A DNA stretch of 64,000 nucleotides from Spodoptera frugiperda (GCF_023101765.2 NC_064236.1:15898993-15962992); one strand, 5' to 3'; numbered from the stretch's first letter, positions 42,912 through 57,175 are shown. A program made the numbers and translations. Notes: generated from the letters alone by a model not told the origin.

Positions 42912-43339
42912 CTTTGAAATTGAATGTGAAATTTTTTCCTGATAAATGCAATCCGGGTCTTTTCTAGACCCGAGTGTATGTGTACTTTCTAAGTCTGTGT
43001 GCTCCGTCTTTTTCGCTTCGCCATCCTGGCAGTGAGCGAATTGATGGCCAAACGCAGACTTATCAACGCCAAACAAAAAATATTTCGATCGCGTTGAAAA
43101 TTCAAGACATGTAATAAATTTATGCTTTCATATGTTTTGACGTTTATGTGAATTTCCTGAAAATCAGGATGGGCGATATTATTTATGAAACTTGTACTGG
43201 CATTTTTATCTTTTTATATAAAGAGTAAATAAATAATTAGAAAAAAATGTAATAAACTAGCTTTTGACCACGGCTACGCTCGTGTTAAGAAGTTTTATTA
43301 TATATTCATGGAATTTAATAAAATCCTTTCTTAGGGAGT

Positions 43340-43462
43340 GCCAAAGTTGGCCTCGCTGTAATAGCAGCGGTAAGTCCCCTCTTTGAGGAGTGGCTTGAGC
43401 GACGTCACGGTGTCCTCACCTACCGCCTGACGCAGGTGCTTATCGGACACGGAAGTTTCGAT
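43340..43462 (+). mobile_element. Second R1-type fragment (array copy 1)
   Basis: Encodes AKVGLAVIAAVSPLFEEWLE, then RRHGVLTYRLTQVLIGHG, about 41 residues from the same protein region as at 34841, without the zinc knuckle. More degraded at both ends; no tail. Confidence 0.75.
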
Positions 43463-43944
43463 ACTACTACTTTCGGGCCTACTCCGGTTCTCGAATGCGA
43501 AGTTTCTCGTTTAATGTTCAGCCGTAGGTTTTATTGATTTACTAATAAAATTACTTATAATAAAGTTTTATTTTTAATTCCATATCAAAATCTATTTATT
43601 TATCCTCATTTCGCCAAAGGCGAAACTGAACGACTGCCTCGTTGATCGAGTGGTCGCAAGTGCGACTGCCGGCAATGATCTACAAAATGTCCAGTATATG
43701 GCAATTGGCTCACCCCCTATTACGGTGAAAAGTGTGCATTGTATAGCGGCATTACATGGTGTAATGTGCAGATGCACAGGTAAAGGCAGAGATCTGCCTA
43801 GCCCTTCGGATATAAAAGGTGTGACGTTGTTTGAAAATGATACTACACATATTATGTAAAAGTAATTTTATTGCAAAACCATCACCATCAAATATTATTA
43901 CATTGAAGGCGCACAAGAGCCATTCAAGAAACTGTTTAAATAAT

Positions 43945-44165
43945 CTACAATTAATTGCCGCGACATGTCACAAGTTGTTTAATTAATATTTTTTAGAGTA
44001 TGCCATAATATTATATCTGCGGTATCGACAATCAAGAAACTCTTTAAATAATCTACAATAAATTGCCGCGACATGTCACAAGGTGTTTAATTAAAATTTT
44101 TTAGAGTATGCCATAATATTATATTTGCGGTATCGACAATCAAAAAACTCTTTAAATAATCTACA
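43945..44165. repeat. 108-bp subrepeats near the unit start (array copy 2)
   Basis: AATTGCCGCGACATGTCACAA, TTAGAGTATGCCATAATATT and TATCGACAATCAA recur at a period of 108 bases. Copy 1 has one fewer. Copy 3 equals copy 2 (57658-57878). Confidence 0.85.
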
Positions 44166-45798
44166 ATAAGTTGCTCAGTTGCTGCTACATGTAACAAAGT
44201 TATTATTCCACTCGATCTGGTGCTGCAGGTTTGTTCGAAGGCTCGAGTTGTCGTCCAACCACGACGCCATGATGTCAACTGAAAACAATAATAAGACTCA
44301 TATTTTATTTTTTTCTAAACTCGCTGTTCGAGGATATGGTAGTCAAGATTAAGAATGTGTACCAACTTCCAACTATCAGATCGATCTCTCGACAGGAAGG
44401 GTGTAAAATAAAATTAATATTTTTTTCCAAAACATATTAACAATCGGGTAACTACACTAAACGAAACTGTTTCATATAAATATAATTCAAGAAAATAGAA
44501 CAGGTGTCCGTTGCATATATTCACTATTTCACATACTTTCAATTTGAATTGCAGAAAATTTGGGCGCATAATATACATAAATTTAAAATAATTTCGTAAA
44601 AAGTTTATGTTAAGGAGCAAATGTATACATACATGTAGTATAATCGCTACACCGACCCGTCGCTAGTGTGGCAGCCATCTTGGTCACGGACAGCGTAAAC
44701 TGTAAAAAAAAAACAATTGGAATTGGATCATCATCATTGACTTTCTCAAACACTTTATCTTGCTTCACTTACATTTGTACTATCAAACTAAACATTCTCT
44801 CATTCTCCACACCTGATATCTCATGAGTCATTCATTCACCCAATAAAACTATTAATATTATTCTTATTTCACTCATTCATCATAAACGTGTATTCAATTA
44901 TTTACCTGTATTATCTCCCACCTTCGTTGTACTAGTAACTTCGTTCGTTCGTTAGTAATATTGAAATACAAAGAATAATCAATAATGTATTTATTTATTT
45001 TGTCAAATACGTCTGTATCGCGGGCAGTACGTAATGAGACTGGTTAGATTTGCGCGGACCAGGACGCTGCCCCGCACGAATGTAACTAGTCTTATTTACA
45101 CAGTACATCTATACAACACAGACGTGTATTGTAGGGATGTACAGTGTAGCAGCAGTGTTATCGATAAAGTATCGAAATTTTCTCATAATTATCTACAAAA
45201 CTAAATTTTATTAACCTCCGTTATATACAGGCTGACTATGAATTCGACGTATTCCTCTCGGGAGGTGATAACACAACTAATTTCCTACGAAATTAGCCCT
45301 GAGGTCCTTGGGCGGAAAGTGGCTAGTTTCTGAGATATCCAACATTATTGGTTTCGGTAAAAAAAATCCCCGAATTGATTACAAAAACATCAATCAATAA
45401 ATAAAAAAATACTGGTTGGATTTTAGTAGTTTTAGTTTTAATCAGTTGCCAATACATCAGTTATCATTTATAAAATAATGGCAGAAATATCATTCGCTAT
45501 AAAATAACAAGTAATTTCGTATTAAATTTTATTTTGTGTCACTAATTTGGTCGATAGAAAACTGGATTTATTTCAAAAAATATATATGCATAGAGATGGA
45601 CAGCATATGTTTTTTTTATGATTTGCTTATTATGAACGTTACATAAGATTTAACTGTGCAGTTCTAATCTATCGATACTATCGACATCATGTCTTCCCTG
45701 AGATTAAGCATCCGCTCTGCACACAGGTACACTTGCGTCGCACGCACACATTCAGAACCCTAACAGATGTTAATCGATAACTTGTATACAGAAATATA

Positions 45799-46206
45799 CA
45801 ATGTGATAGGCGTGGGACTTCTAACCCGTTAAGGCTGAGTACTACATCTAATTTTATCGACAAAAAAATAATATAGGGGGTTGAACCCCTAATTGAAAAT
45901 ATTGGAAAATAGTGATTTTTTCGGTAAAAATTATTCACAAATGATTTTTTTTCTCACCAAAACATTATCATACATATGAAAAAAGTAATGAATTAGTTAG
46001 CTAAGGTTATTAGCTACCGTTTGTCGTTTTTTTTTTGTTTCTACGACGCATACAACCTTTGATGTCAAAAAAAGTAAAAAAACTATTAAAATAGCCATAA
46101 CTTTTAGGGGGAGGGGATTCGACCCCTTCGACCCCCGACTTTTGTCGATAAAATTAGATGTAGAACTCAGCCTTAACGGGTTAGAAGTCTCACCCCTATC
46201 ACATTG
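45799..46206. mobile_element. Inverted-repeat element, 408 bp (array copy 2)
   Basis: Counterpart of 31491-31898, essentially identical. Confidence 0.75.
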
Positions 46207-46223
46207 TATAATGTACTTACATA

Positions 46224-46580
46224 CAGTTCCTGGCCACATTAATAGACGCACCACGCTTTTTAGTAGGTAATTATTTTGAAGTTTTCATTGAGCGTAGCGT
46301 AATGTTTTATATCTCATAACCTTCCTTAACAAATGGACTATCTCCGACAAAAAGGTTTTTCAATTGGAACAAGTACTTCCGGAGATAAGCGCGTGAGTAA
46401 TGTAGTAAAGATATGGGAATTAATTAACACTTTTGTTCTACAAATATAAAAAAGTACAAATCAAAAACATATAATAAAGTTTTAATAAATATACATATAT
46501 GACACATTGAGTAAACACATCTAAACGTATTACAAATTGAAAAAAAATAACCGTGCGTCTAATAATATGGCCAGGGACTG
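46224..46580. mobile_element. Tc1/mariner-like MITE (array copy 2)
   Basis: Counterpart of 31916-32272 with the same termini and TA flanks. Confidence 0.85.
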
Positions 46581-47008
46581 TAAATGCCATACAACCCTAA
46601 CCCCAACTCACCTCTGCTCTGCGTTTTCGTACAAAAGTGTTTTGGTCAAATTCGTAGCTACTGTAAGTTGTTTATACAGAAATTATTTATCTACATGGCT
46701 TGCAGCAGAATGGTATACCACTTAGGTTGCTAAAGTCAAGTCTGATCACTCTACTCAGACACGCTTACCAGACCAAGGCGCTTACGCTTGAAACCAATCT
46801 CAACGTCAATGCAATTTAAAGCCAATAAAACTTCAATATTATTAAACGTCAAAACAGATTCCTGAAGTCTGTTATAATTATTATCAAAATGTTTGAATTA
46901 TAAGTTAAATAGGCTACATAGACTACAACGCACCCCAACGATCACCATATGAAGTGCCTCGGCCAGCACAGGGTTTAAACGCTGTGGATTTAATTTACCC
47001 TACAGGGT

Positions 47009-47042
47009 AGTACGAAGTATTCACAGGTGAATACTTCGTACT
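47009..47042. repeat. Perfect 16 bp hairpin (array copy 2)
   Basis: Identical to 32701-32734. Confidence 0.97.
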
Positions 47043-48810
47043 TCACCGACCCTCTGGTAGATGTCACTATATGAACATTTCACTGCTTCTACTCGCAAGT
47101 TGTAAGTTTTATTATTTTTGGAATCCATCATGAATTTGATATTTCAAATATTTTTATTACAGTCTAAAAAGTTATTTTAGTGTATCCTTTGAAAAGCCTT
47201 CCTTTACTTTTTTTCCTTACGGCCGAGTGAAATAATATGTGAAAATTTATTTTTAATATAACTATGGCTTATTTAATAAACTCTAGAAAACATAATAATT
47301 ATTAACATCTAGAAGTCCTCCTTACGTGACTCATGTTTGTTGAATAAATGAAATGTATGCCACACAAAAACATGGCTGACGCGACCGTATATATTTTGAA
47401 GCTAGTACGGGGGGTATGAGGCTGGGATACCAACTTATAAAAACTCCTCCATACTAAGTAAATCAAATTTACTTCTGGTTTAGACCTAAAATACTTGATG
47501 GCAAATTGAAAGTTTTGACAAGCCGTATTTAAAGTTTGAAAAAAGAAGAAATGTGTCTCCGAAATGTCTGTTTCGTATATGCTATGGGTGCATAAATAGA
47601 ATAATAACAACAAATTTCACAAAGTAGCTGGGCTCTATCATCGATGAAAAGAAATGTACGTAGAGAACTTTCGAATGGTGGCACTAAATTTGACACTTGC
47701 TTTTTCTTTCGTTTTCGCATAAAAAGGTTCCATTTGAGATAGAAAAATTGCAAAGTCATGACAAAACTGGGAAAAAAATAAATTTATTTGTTGTTTTGGT
47801 CATAAGTGGTTAAGGAATATTTCCGGGAAAATGGCGCTTTGAAGCTGACCACCTTGTTGTTTCTCTGTCCTTGTCAATCGTGTGTAAACTTCCATTTAGT
47901 AAATTTGAAAGTTTAAATTCTAATTTTTAAGTTCAATCTATAGTTGGATGAAAATATAAATGTGGCCAAAAGATTTTTGGCTTCGTATTTTGTCATTATA
48001 CTGTGTAACTTTTCGTTGAAGTTTGTTTACAACGCTAGAAAATGTTAAAAACCTGCATCGCACAAGCGAAGTTTTCCTGCAACTCTGATAGGATAACAAA
48101 TTTCAACAGCTTCCTTCAGGGGTCCGTTGCTACTCTGGAAACTGTTGAACCAGAGGCAGGTGTTACTAGTCTTGGTAGTTGACACAAGACCACAGCAGTA
48201 GCAGATTTGACCCCCACCTTTTGTAATTTTTTTCTACAAACAAACAATAATATGATAGAATCACTTTTTGTGATCTTGAAGCCTTTTTGTATTTATTTTT
48301 ATTGGTTATTATTAGAAAAAGGTCAAGTGTGGACGACTAAGCCGTCTGACTACGTACTCTTTCCTGACCAGATAGAAGTACCCAAAAACGTATTTAGGCA
48401 ATTAAAATATTTTAGGTGTAATTTTGATAATACATATTACACATGAATTAAACATCTCGTGGTAACTGGCATCTAGCAGATGAGTTGTGAAAGAAGAACG
48501 GCACGAGCTTGCTGCTGGGCTTATGTAATTTGAATGAGTGGCGTAGGAGGGCGTTGAGGCGTTAAACAAAATAAAATATTTCTAACATTTTCTAACAAGT
48601 AAGTAATTAACAAAATGCTGACTGAAATAAATTGGAGTTTGTCTGACATTCAAATCAAATTAATAGCCAATTTGAACCCTCTTCTTTTTTTTCTCAGAAA
48701 CTAATACAAACATGTTTAAATGTATGTAATGAATAAACCAACTTTTTATGATTTTTAAACTTTTTTACAGTTTTTAATTAACCGTTTCTTGAGAAAAGCC
48801 AAGAATAGAT

Positions 48811-50535
48811 TATAGTCCAGTCATTTGGTAGTTTTACCTGGAAAGTTTTCCGGGAGTTTTGAAAATTGGTGAATTTATAGATTTGGGTATGCTCTTTTCG
48901 AATTTCAACTTTGCCACCTCGTACAACCGCCGCTCGCGCCGCCATATTGAAAAAATGGCGGCTAAAAATGGTTTTTTATTAATATCTCCGTTCCGACGCA
49001 TTTTACGAAAAAATATTTATTTACAAAATTAAACTAGAAAAAATTCCTACAATTTATGTATTGATAACTTTTTCATAAAATCAATAGTTTTTGGCGTACG
49101 AGCGCCGCAAAGTATTATTCATCTGCACCACCACGTGTACAAACTATGTGTGTTGTGCAGCAACGACTGTCGCAACCGAGGGCTGGGCTCGCTGTCATTG
49201 CAGAGGTAAGTCCCCTGTTTGAGGAGTGGCTAGAGAAGCGCCATGGCGTCCTCACCTACCGCCTGACGCAGGTGCTTACCGGACACAGGAGTTTCGGTAG
49301 GATCCTGTTTTTGATTGGGCGGGAGGAAACGCCCGGGTGTCATCACTGCGAAGACCGCCCGGAGGACACGGTGGAACATATAACATAACACATATAACAT
49401 CAGAAACAGGAACCTACCGAAACTTCCCTGTTTGTACAACACACATTGTTTGTAAACGGTTTTTTATTAATATCTCCGTTCCGACGCATTTTACGAAAAA
49501 ATATTTATCTACAAAATTAAACTAGAAAAAATTTCCTACAATTTATGTATTGATAACTTTTTCATAAAATCAATAGTTTTTGGCGTACGAGCGCCGCAAA
49601 GTATTATTCATCTGCACCACCACGTGTACAAACAATGTGTTTTTTTTAAATGTATCAATTCTTAAAAACTAATTATGATATCTCGTTCAAACCAATTTTC
49701 TTTGAAAGTTTCCATTAAAATCTACAGTATATATTTTTTTAGTTTTCTTACTCACTTATTTTAAAAGTTAGAGGGCAGGACACATTCGATAGACCTCATT
49801 TTTCCACTTTGGAAGTGTCTATCTTTCAAACAATTGATTTTGACGAAAAATGGTTTTAGGAACCATGACGTATTTTAATGGCCTATCCATATACAACCAT
49901 CACGGATAGGTTAGACGAAAAAAAATTTTTTTGAAGAGGTGCAGTCTCCGCCCTCTATCTCGGAAACGGTGCACGGTATAAAAAAAAAGTTTAGACAAAA
50001 GTTGTAGAGAATTTTGTATTCTACAATATTGGTATTAAATGCAAATACCAAAAACCCATAGGAAATGAGATATTTCCAAAAAAGCGCAAAAAAACGTTTT
50101 TTGGTACCTTTTGACCTTAAAATTTAATAGTTGCTTACACCCTACCATATGTAGGTTTTGAGACAAGTTTCAGGCAGTCATTATACAAGTATATACAAAA
50201 TTACAGCTGGGTATCTCAAATTCCGAGGTAGAATCCTAATTTGACTGGACTTGATTTTATGAAAAAGTTATCAATACATAAATTGTAGGAAATTTTTTCT
50301 AGTTTAATTTTGTAGATAAATAATTTTTCATAAAATGCGTCGGAACGGAGATATTAATAAAAAACCGTTTTTAGGCGCCATTTTTTCAATATGGCGGCGC
50401 GAGCGGCGGGTGTACGAGGTGGCAAAGTTGAAATTCGAAAAGAGCATACCCAAATCTAAAAATTCACCAATTTGCAAAACTCCCGGAAAACCTTCCAGGT
50501 AACCCCCTTTTTATCTACCAAATGACTGGACTATA
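48811..50535. mobile_element. Complete 1.7 kb TIR element with nested insertions (array copy 2)
   Basis: Left end TATAGTCCAGTCATTTGGTA and right end the exact reverse complement over the first 15 bases; inverted repeats continue, with changes, for about 270 bases, including GGCGCGAGCGGCGG and CGGAACGGAGATATTAATAA. TATA at both ends is compatible with a TA target. No transposase frame. The interior contains the R1-type fragment (49152-49458) with its flanking direct repeats and one arm of the foldback palindrome of 998-2219. Copy 1 has lost the right end. Confidence 0.85.
49152..49458 (+). mobile_element. R1-type fragment with zinc-knuckle tail (array copy 2)
   Basis: Same frame and same flanking direct repeats as in copy 1 (34841-35147); the encoded 80 residues are identical. 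Confidence 0.8.
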
Positions 50536-50893
50536 TACTACTAATATGTTTCTATCTACTCTTAATATGTTTCCTTGAATCGAAGCACACCTGCCACATT
50601 ATTTTTTAAATACAGAACGAAAGCAAAATACAAATAAGCTATGTTTTGGCCGCTTATTTTGTAAATTCTTCATAAAAAATATTTTTCTAGGTTTTAAATG
50701 TTCTTTAAGGACTCGCATGTCGCACATTATGTAGCTAAACAGGGTGAAAAATAGCGCGGAACTTACTTTACTTAAACGCACCTTAAGAACTTTATTTTGA
50801 GAATGTGGTTGATTAGGATAAAAAATGCAATTGTTTAAAGTAACGCGCTCAAATAAAGACTACAAACTAAGTTAGAAAACAAATAGGGTGTGC

Positions 50894-51592
50894 AATAATA
50901 ATAATAATAATAAGTCCGCAAGGCAGCTTGTGGCGAGCTGTTGGGCAGTGGCGACCCCACGGACCTGACTCCCGGGAGAGGCCCTACTTTTTAACTCCGG
51001 TTGGTACTCGTGACTATCCGGAGTGGCCTCTCCTACCTCACTCTTGCCTTAATCGGCTGGTTTGAGTGGAGATTCGCAAGAGTGGAGTTGCCTTCAGCTC
51101 CACTTGGGGGAAGGACGTATCCCAGTAAGATGCTGGTAGGGGTCTTGACCGTACTTCCGGGATTGCTCTGATAGCCGTGGGATGCCTCCCCTTCCTCAAG
51201 CAGCTCAACGGATGTTGCTTCCCTTGTCGCTACATGCTAGCGGCCGTTTCCGGGGCCCACTATTGAGTTTGCGAGTCACCCCCTGCCTGTTTATCCGTAT
51301 TTTTCAATATTGGTCAGGGGCAGGGGCCATAGTCCCCATAGTTAACCGGTTAACTATTCCACAGCCACCCACACCCATATCCCTATCATTTCCTTTTACC
51401 ATATCTCACAATAGTCCTGCATCAACCGGGGATTGTCCTTTGGTGTACTTCCATAGTGCATACAGGGATAATCGCCGGATGATGTCCCCTTACATTTAGA
51501 TTAAAATTGTTCAACGGGCCTCTGCGAGTTGGCTTCGGCCCCTCGTACGCCTTCCAAAGGTCCGGGACCCTGTGGTCCCGTGATTATGTAAA
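50894..51592 (-). mobile_element. 3' UTR-like retrotransposon piece (array copy 2)
   Basis: Counterpart of 37181-37880; one G fewer in the run near 51254. Confidence 0.6.
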
Positions 51593-51594
51593 GA

Positions 51595-54501
51595 ACATAC
51601 ATAATAATAATAAATATTTATTTCAGAACAAATGTCCATACAGAAATTATACACACAATGACAAAACACAATTAAAAATGGTTACAAAGAAGAGAAATTA
51701 CACATTAAAAAATTTACAACACTTGAGCACGTAAAAATGCTTGCAGGATATTTGCATCATGTTTTTCCGCAATCACTCTTAGGATGCTGTTAGTGCTACT
51801 CCTTACTCTGCTCAGTAACGACGCGAGGCGTTTGCGTACTATGGCATGAAAGCCATCTACCCTGGCTTCCGCAAACATACTGAAAGCACTGCAAAATCGG
51901 GGCAGCCCCAACAACATCCTAAATCCGTTGTTATATTGGACACGCAGGGCACTAAGCGTCCTCTGCGTATACCTGAACCACAGGTTGCACGTGTAGAAAG
52001 TTTGGCAGTAGGCTCTAAACAGTGTGACTTTAACTTGTTCACTACAACGCACAAACCTGCGGGCCAGCATATTGCTTCTAACCGCCAGTGCCCTCCGTTC
52101 CCTCTCAATGTCAACGTTGTCTTCAAGGTCCTCAGTAACGTAGTGTCCTAGATATTTAAATTTTTCTACCCGCTTGAGTTCAATGCCACTTAGCTTTATT
52201 GCGGGCACATTTAATCTACACTTACCAGGGGCCCTGAAGACCATATACACACTCTTGTCAGCGTTGTATTTTAAACCATGCTGAAGGCTATATGTTTGAC
52301 ATATTGTGAGCAACTGTCTCATAGCATTTACAGTTGGGGTCAGCAGCACCATGTCGTCCGCGTAACTAAAGTTGTTCATACAAACGTTGTCGATCCAGCA
52401 TCCTACTCGAGTGCTGCTGAGCCCAACTATAAGCTCGTTAACGTACAGGTTGAAGAGCTTAGGAGAACTCAAACCACCTTGTCTCACTCCGCACTCCAAC
52501 CTGTACGTGTCTGAGAAGGTGTTTGGCCATCTTACATAATTATTCTGGTTTCGGTACCAGAAATGAAAAATACGTTGCACCTGTGTAGGCACGCCAGTTT
52601 TCCTGAGTTTCTCCCATAACAAGTCATACGACACAAGGTCGAATGCTTTGGAGAGGTCAAGAAAGCATGCATACACAGGTGTATTTCTTTTCGTGTAATA
52701 TTGAACCGTGTGCTTCAGGCTCAGAATTGCGCTTTCAGTGGAAAGTCCTGCTCGAAAACCGAACTGTGCGTCATGATGACGATATTAAGATGTTTATCAA
52801 GTTCTGAGTCGAGCACACTGTCCAAAACCTTGGCTACGATCGTAGCCAAAGAAATCGGCCGGTAGTTGTTCTTATCGGACAAATCGCCAGTTTTATTTTT
52901 AACAATTGGTACTATGATTGTTTTCATAAGATCTGGAGGCAAGTACGAGTGATTCAGACATAAGGTATAAAACATCGCGAGCACGCGTGGTAAATGAACA
53001 CCAGCGTATTTTAAATGCTCGATACTGAGTCCATCATGACCCGGCGACTTGCCCCTAGACATGCTGCTCACAATTTGACGAACTTGTTTAGCAGACACGT
53101 TATACAATTCACCGGTCCGCTAGACCCAGGATCTGCAGAACACGGCCCCAGAGGAGACTTGGTGGTAAAATGTTCTCTAAAGAGTTCAGCTATATCTCTG
53201 CTATCACTCGCACCCCCCACACTCACTGGAAGGCCAGTCTTATGGTTTAAACTATTTGTTGCTTTCCAAAAATCACTAAAGTTTTTAGAGGCACGACATT
53301 CTGAAATTATTTCCATTTTTAACTGTTCTTTATTGTTGTAACACCACTTTAATCTCTTTTTAAACAATTTGCGACTTTCACACATTTCCTCATATACAGT
53401 ACCAGATTGTGGCCTATTTTGAGAAACCCAGTATAAAAATTTACTTCTAGCTTCCCTGTGAGCTTCACATACATACTTATTCCAGCCTATCACATGCTTT
53501 TTCTTACGCTTATGAGACTGAGTATTACAGGTGATAATAGCTGAGTCTGTTATTGCCCTTATTATATCCTTATATAGTTTATCTAAATATATTCTATGTT
53601 CCTTACAATTACAAATATCACAACTACATTGCCTTAACTCTACAGGAAAATCTATTAATTTAAGTTTACTATTGCACAATTTGGTATAACTTTTTATCTG
53701 CTCCTTAGTTCTATAGCCCCATACAGCTTTATTTATTCTATTAATACTACAATGGTTATTTTTACATATAATTGCACTTAACTCACACTCAATGACTATG
53801 GGCAAATGATCTGACCAAAACATATCATAATTAACATATACATTCTTAACAGTTTGTTTGGCAGATTGACTAGTAACACAGTGATCGAGCCACCTCACAC
53901 ACCCGTGAGCCTCGCTTATAAATGTATAATTATTTGCTACACTTCCTAGTACATCTATATCCACACAGGACCATTGTTGATCCATACATAAATTAATTAA
54001 TTCGTTACCGAACAATTCTCCCGGATGAGCATTAAAATCTCCTAGTAAGTACACAGATTCTATAGAGTAATGGTCAACTATCGCACATACCTCGCCAAAA
54101 CATGTCGTAAACTCCTCCAAATTGTCTATTCCATTTGTCGGCATGTAAATACTAAACACAAGGAATGCACGATCTCCTAAAGACACTTTTATTGCACTGA
54201 TACGCGGATTATTGCACTCAATAACAGTTACCTCTTTGAACACACTTTTACGCCACAATATTGCCACACCGCCGTAAGGTCGTCCTTTAAAAACACCGGT
54301 TGAAAGATCCACCGCTGATGTGCCTGTGTACGCAAAGTCCTGGTCGATTGTGCCCAATATCGGTATGTCATAGGGAAATAGCCAGGTCTCTTGTAGGGCT
54401 ACTATATCCGCCGAGCAACACAGTTTTCTAACACAATCAATTGATCTTTTTATCGATTTACAGTTAAAACTGACAATGGCACACCCTATTATTGGGTTAA
54501 C
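51595..54501 (-). pseudogene. CR1-group LINE, inactivated (array copy 2)
   Basis: Counterpart of 37883-40788. Here the C run is six long (53213-53218), so the endonuclease frame continues to 53068 (429 codons from 54357, open from 54501). It still ends by a frameshift just before the RT part (53107-52721 and 52676-51714). The six-C version is therefore the less damaged state and copy 1 lost a base after duplication. Confidence 0.85.
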
Positions 54502-54830
54502 TTATTCTTATATATCTTATTGGATTAACTGGTTATTGAACCAAGATTAGAAAAGTGAAAATCCTTCGATCAGGCCAGATGATCCTGGCTGGTGGGCGAT
54601 GATGCCGAACATTTGAAGGTTGGAAATTACTATCTGTGCTAATTTGTGAGTGAATTTCACGTGTTGCTTGCGCGGCAAATGTTACCTAGTAAGATATGAG
54701 GACATACGCAACGCATGATGAGTGTATATTTTTGCCAAGTAGATACTAAGCTCATAGATCGATTGCCAGATTCTGGATGAATTATGAAATGATTCTATAT
54801 TCAAGTGTCAGTCAGACAGTAATGACACCG

Positions 54831-55084
54831 CAGCTAGATTCGTACAAAATCGTAGCAAGACGAGTGCTACTTCGTAGCTAGACGAGTGCTACGTCGTAGC
54901 TAGACGAGTGCTACGTCATAGCTAGACGCGTGCTACGTCGTAGCTAGACGCGTGCTACGTCGTAGCTAGACACGCGCTACGTCGTAGCTAGACGCGTACT
55001 ACGTCGTCGCTAGTCGCATGCTACGTCGTAGCTAGATGCGTGCTACATCATAGCCAGTCTGGCTACGTCGTAGCAGAATAGAAC
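54831..55084. repeat. 22-bp palindromic minisatellite (array copy 2)
   Basis: Same units in the same order as 41118-41371; no unit gained or lost. Confidence 0.95.
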
Positions 55085-55589
55085 AACTCTTCGAGACCGT
55101 CAAAGACACGAAATTATTGTGTACAGATGGTAATATAGAATGCGTATTATAAATCATTTTTATCTATTAAATACTGCCTAAAAACTGTGCTGGATGGTCA
55201 AAATTTTCGTACCACGCGTTTGCTAAAAACCATACTATAGACATTACATGAGCACATGTGCCCAAAGTACGTCTGCCACTCTTACATGAACGATAATAAT
55301 GATTTAAAGCCTCCAACCCAAGGTGGTCTGAGTTTACAAGTATATATAGGTATATTAACTGCAAGATTTGTCTTCAATAAATTTTAACCGTCCTAAGAGC
55401 CCTTTAAACATTGGATGTCATCTGTTGGTTATTCAACTTGTCACAAAAAATTTAACTATACCTGTCAACATTTTAAAAGCAACATTTTAAATATCCGAAT
55501 GTGCATCGTTACAATTTATAAGACAAATTAAAACATTATTATGTTCGGTTCGGTAAACGGTGTGCTTTTGTTTAATTTTACAAAGTATT

Positions 55590-56206
55590 CTTAAGTCCAC
55601 GTTAATGGACTGTACAAAAATTCACTCACTCAAAGAGTTGATGTGGTACGCGGAGGAAAAGTAGCCCCCATGAAGAACATCGCGCGCCGGCTACCCTAAT
55701 GAAATCGCGGTAACGAAACCATAGCTCGCTTTTAAATCGAGCAGCACCATCTATCGAGCTTATGGGTAGTTTTGGAGTGAATGGTTGTAATTCGTTTTTA
55801 ATATTAGATGGTAAAGCCCTTATTAATGAAATTTACGATTTTATAGCTTCCAAACGGTATTATATAAATTGAAATTATATAAAAATGTTGTTGATACTAA
55901 ATTAAGCGTGCAACAACTTGCTTGTTTTTAAAGATAGGAAAAATTATAGGTAATTATTTACTGTTTAAATAGAACTATACACTAAATAAATGCCATTAAT
56001 TTGGCGTCTGTACCAATACAGAAAAAAACTACCCCTATGCTCGATAGATGGTGTTGCTCGATTTAAAAGCAAGCTATCGTTTGCTTCACTCGGTTTGGTT
56101 AGGGTAGGCCGCGGCGCAGCAACACGTTACTCCTGTCAGTTTTATAAACTTACCTCTCAGCAAAAAAGAGGTCAATTTTTGTAAAGCCCATTCACGTGGG
56201 CTTAAG
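55590..56206. mobile_element. MITE-like element with ~180 bp inverted repeats (array copy 2)
   Basis: Counterpart of 41877-42493; its solo end recurs at about 56519-56624. Confidence 0.75.
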
Positions 56207-57052
56207 AAAACTTTGAAAATTTAATGTGCAATGATATATTTTGTTTCAGTCTTGTTGAAAATGCAAGAGATAATAATAAAATATGTATGCGTAAATACTT
56301 TAAATGAATAATTCCATGTTATGACGGTTATGTGAATTTCTACTGCCTGTACTGGCACTTTTTATTTTTTTTAGATAAATAGTAATAAAAAATAAACAAT
56401 TATTAATATCATTATAAAATGGCTTACTACTTTGTACATTATTTGTTAAATTTGGCAGAAAACAATATTTCAACTACATTCAGTTTCGATCAATTTGTTT
56501 GCCCTTACAAAAAGGCTTAGGCCGCGGCGCAGCTACACGTTACTCCTGTCAGTTTTATAAACTTACCTCTAAGCAAAAAAGAGGTGAATTTTTGTATAAG
56601 CCCATTCACGTGGGCTTAAGAAAACTTTGAAATTGAATGTGAAATTTTTTCCTGATAAATGCAATCCGGGTCTTTTCTAGACCCGAGTGTATGTGTACTT
56701 TCTAAGTCTGTGTGCTCCGTCTTTTTCGCTTCGCCATCCTGGCAGTGAGCGAATTGATGGCCAAACGCAGACTTATCAACGCCAAACAAAAAATATTTCG
56801 ATCGCGTTGAAAATTCAAGACATGTAATAAATTTATGCTTTCATATGTTTTGACGTTTATGTGAATTTCCTGAAAATCAGGATGGGCGATATTATTTATG
56901 AAACTTGTACTGGCATTTTTATCTTTTTATATAAAGAGTAAATAAATAATTAGAAAAAAATGTAATAAACTAGCTTTTGACCACGGCTACGCTCGTGTTA
57001 AGAAGTTTTATTATATATTCATGGAATTTAATAAAATCCTTTCTTAGGGAGT

Positions 57053-57175
57053 GCCAAAGTTGGCCTCGCTGTAATAGCAGCGGTAAGTCCCCTCTTTGAG
57101 GAGTGGCTTGAGCGACGTCACGGTGTCCTCACCTACCGCCTGACGCAGGTGCTTATCGGACACGGAAGTTTCGAT
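57053..57175 (+). mobile_element. Second R1-type fragment (array copy 2)
   Basis: Counterpart of 43340-43462, identical in the parts compared. Confidence 0.75.

Larger units (their letters stand above)
29420..43631. repeat. Tandem array unit, copy 1 (about 14.2 kb)
   Basis: The unit starts at GACTTCCTCGTTGATTGAGTGG. From about 29660 on it is close to copy 2, at offset 14308-14311 up to about 35610 and at 13712-13713 from about 36830 on. The first 250 bases are the most diverged, as expected at the edge of an array. It holds one 108-bp subrepeat fewer than copy 2 near 29780-29900 and about 600 bases of private, rearranged sequence at 35.6-36.83 kb. Confidence 0.9.
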
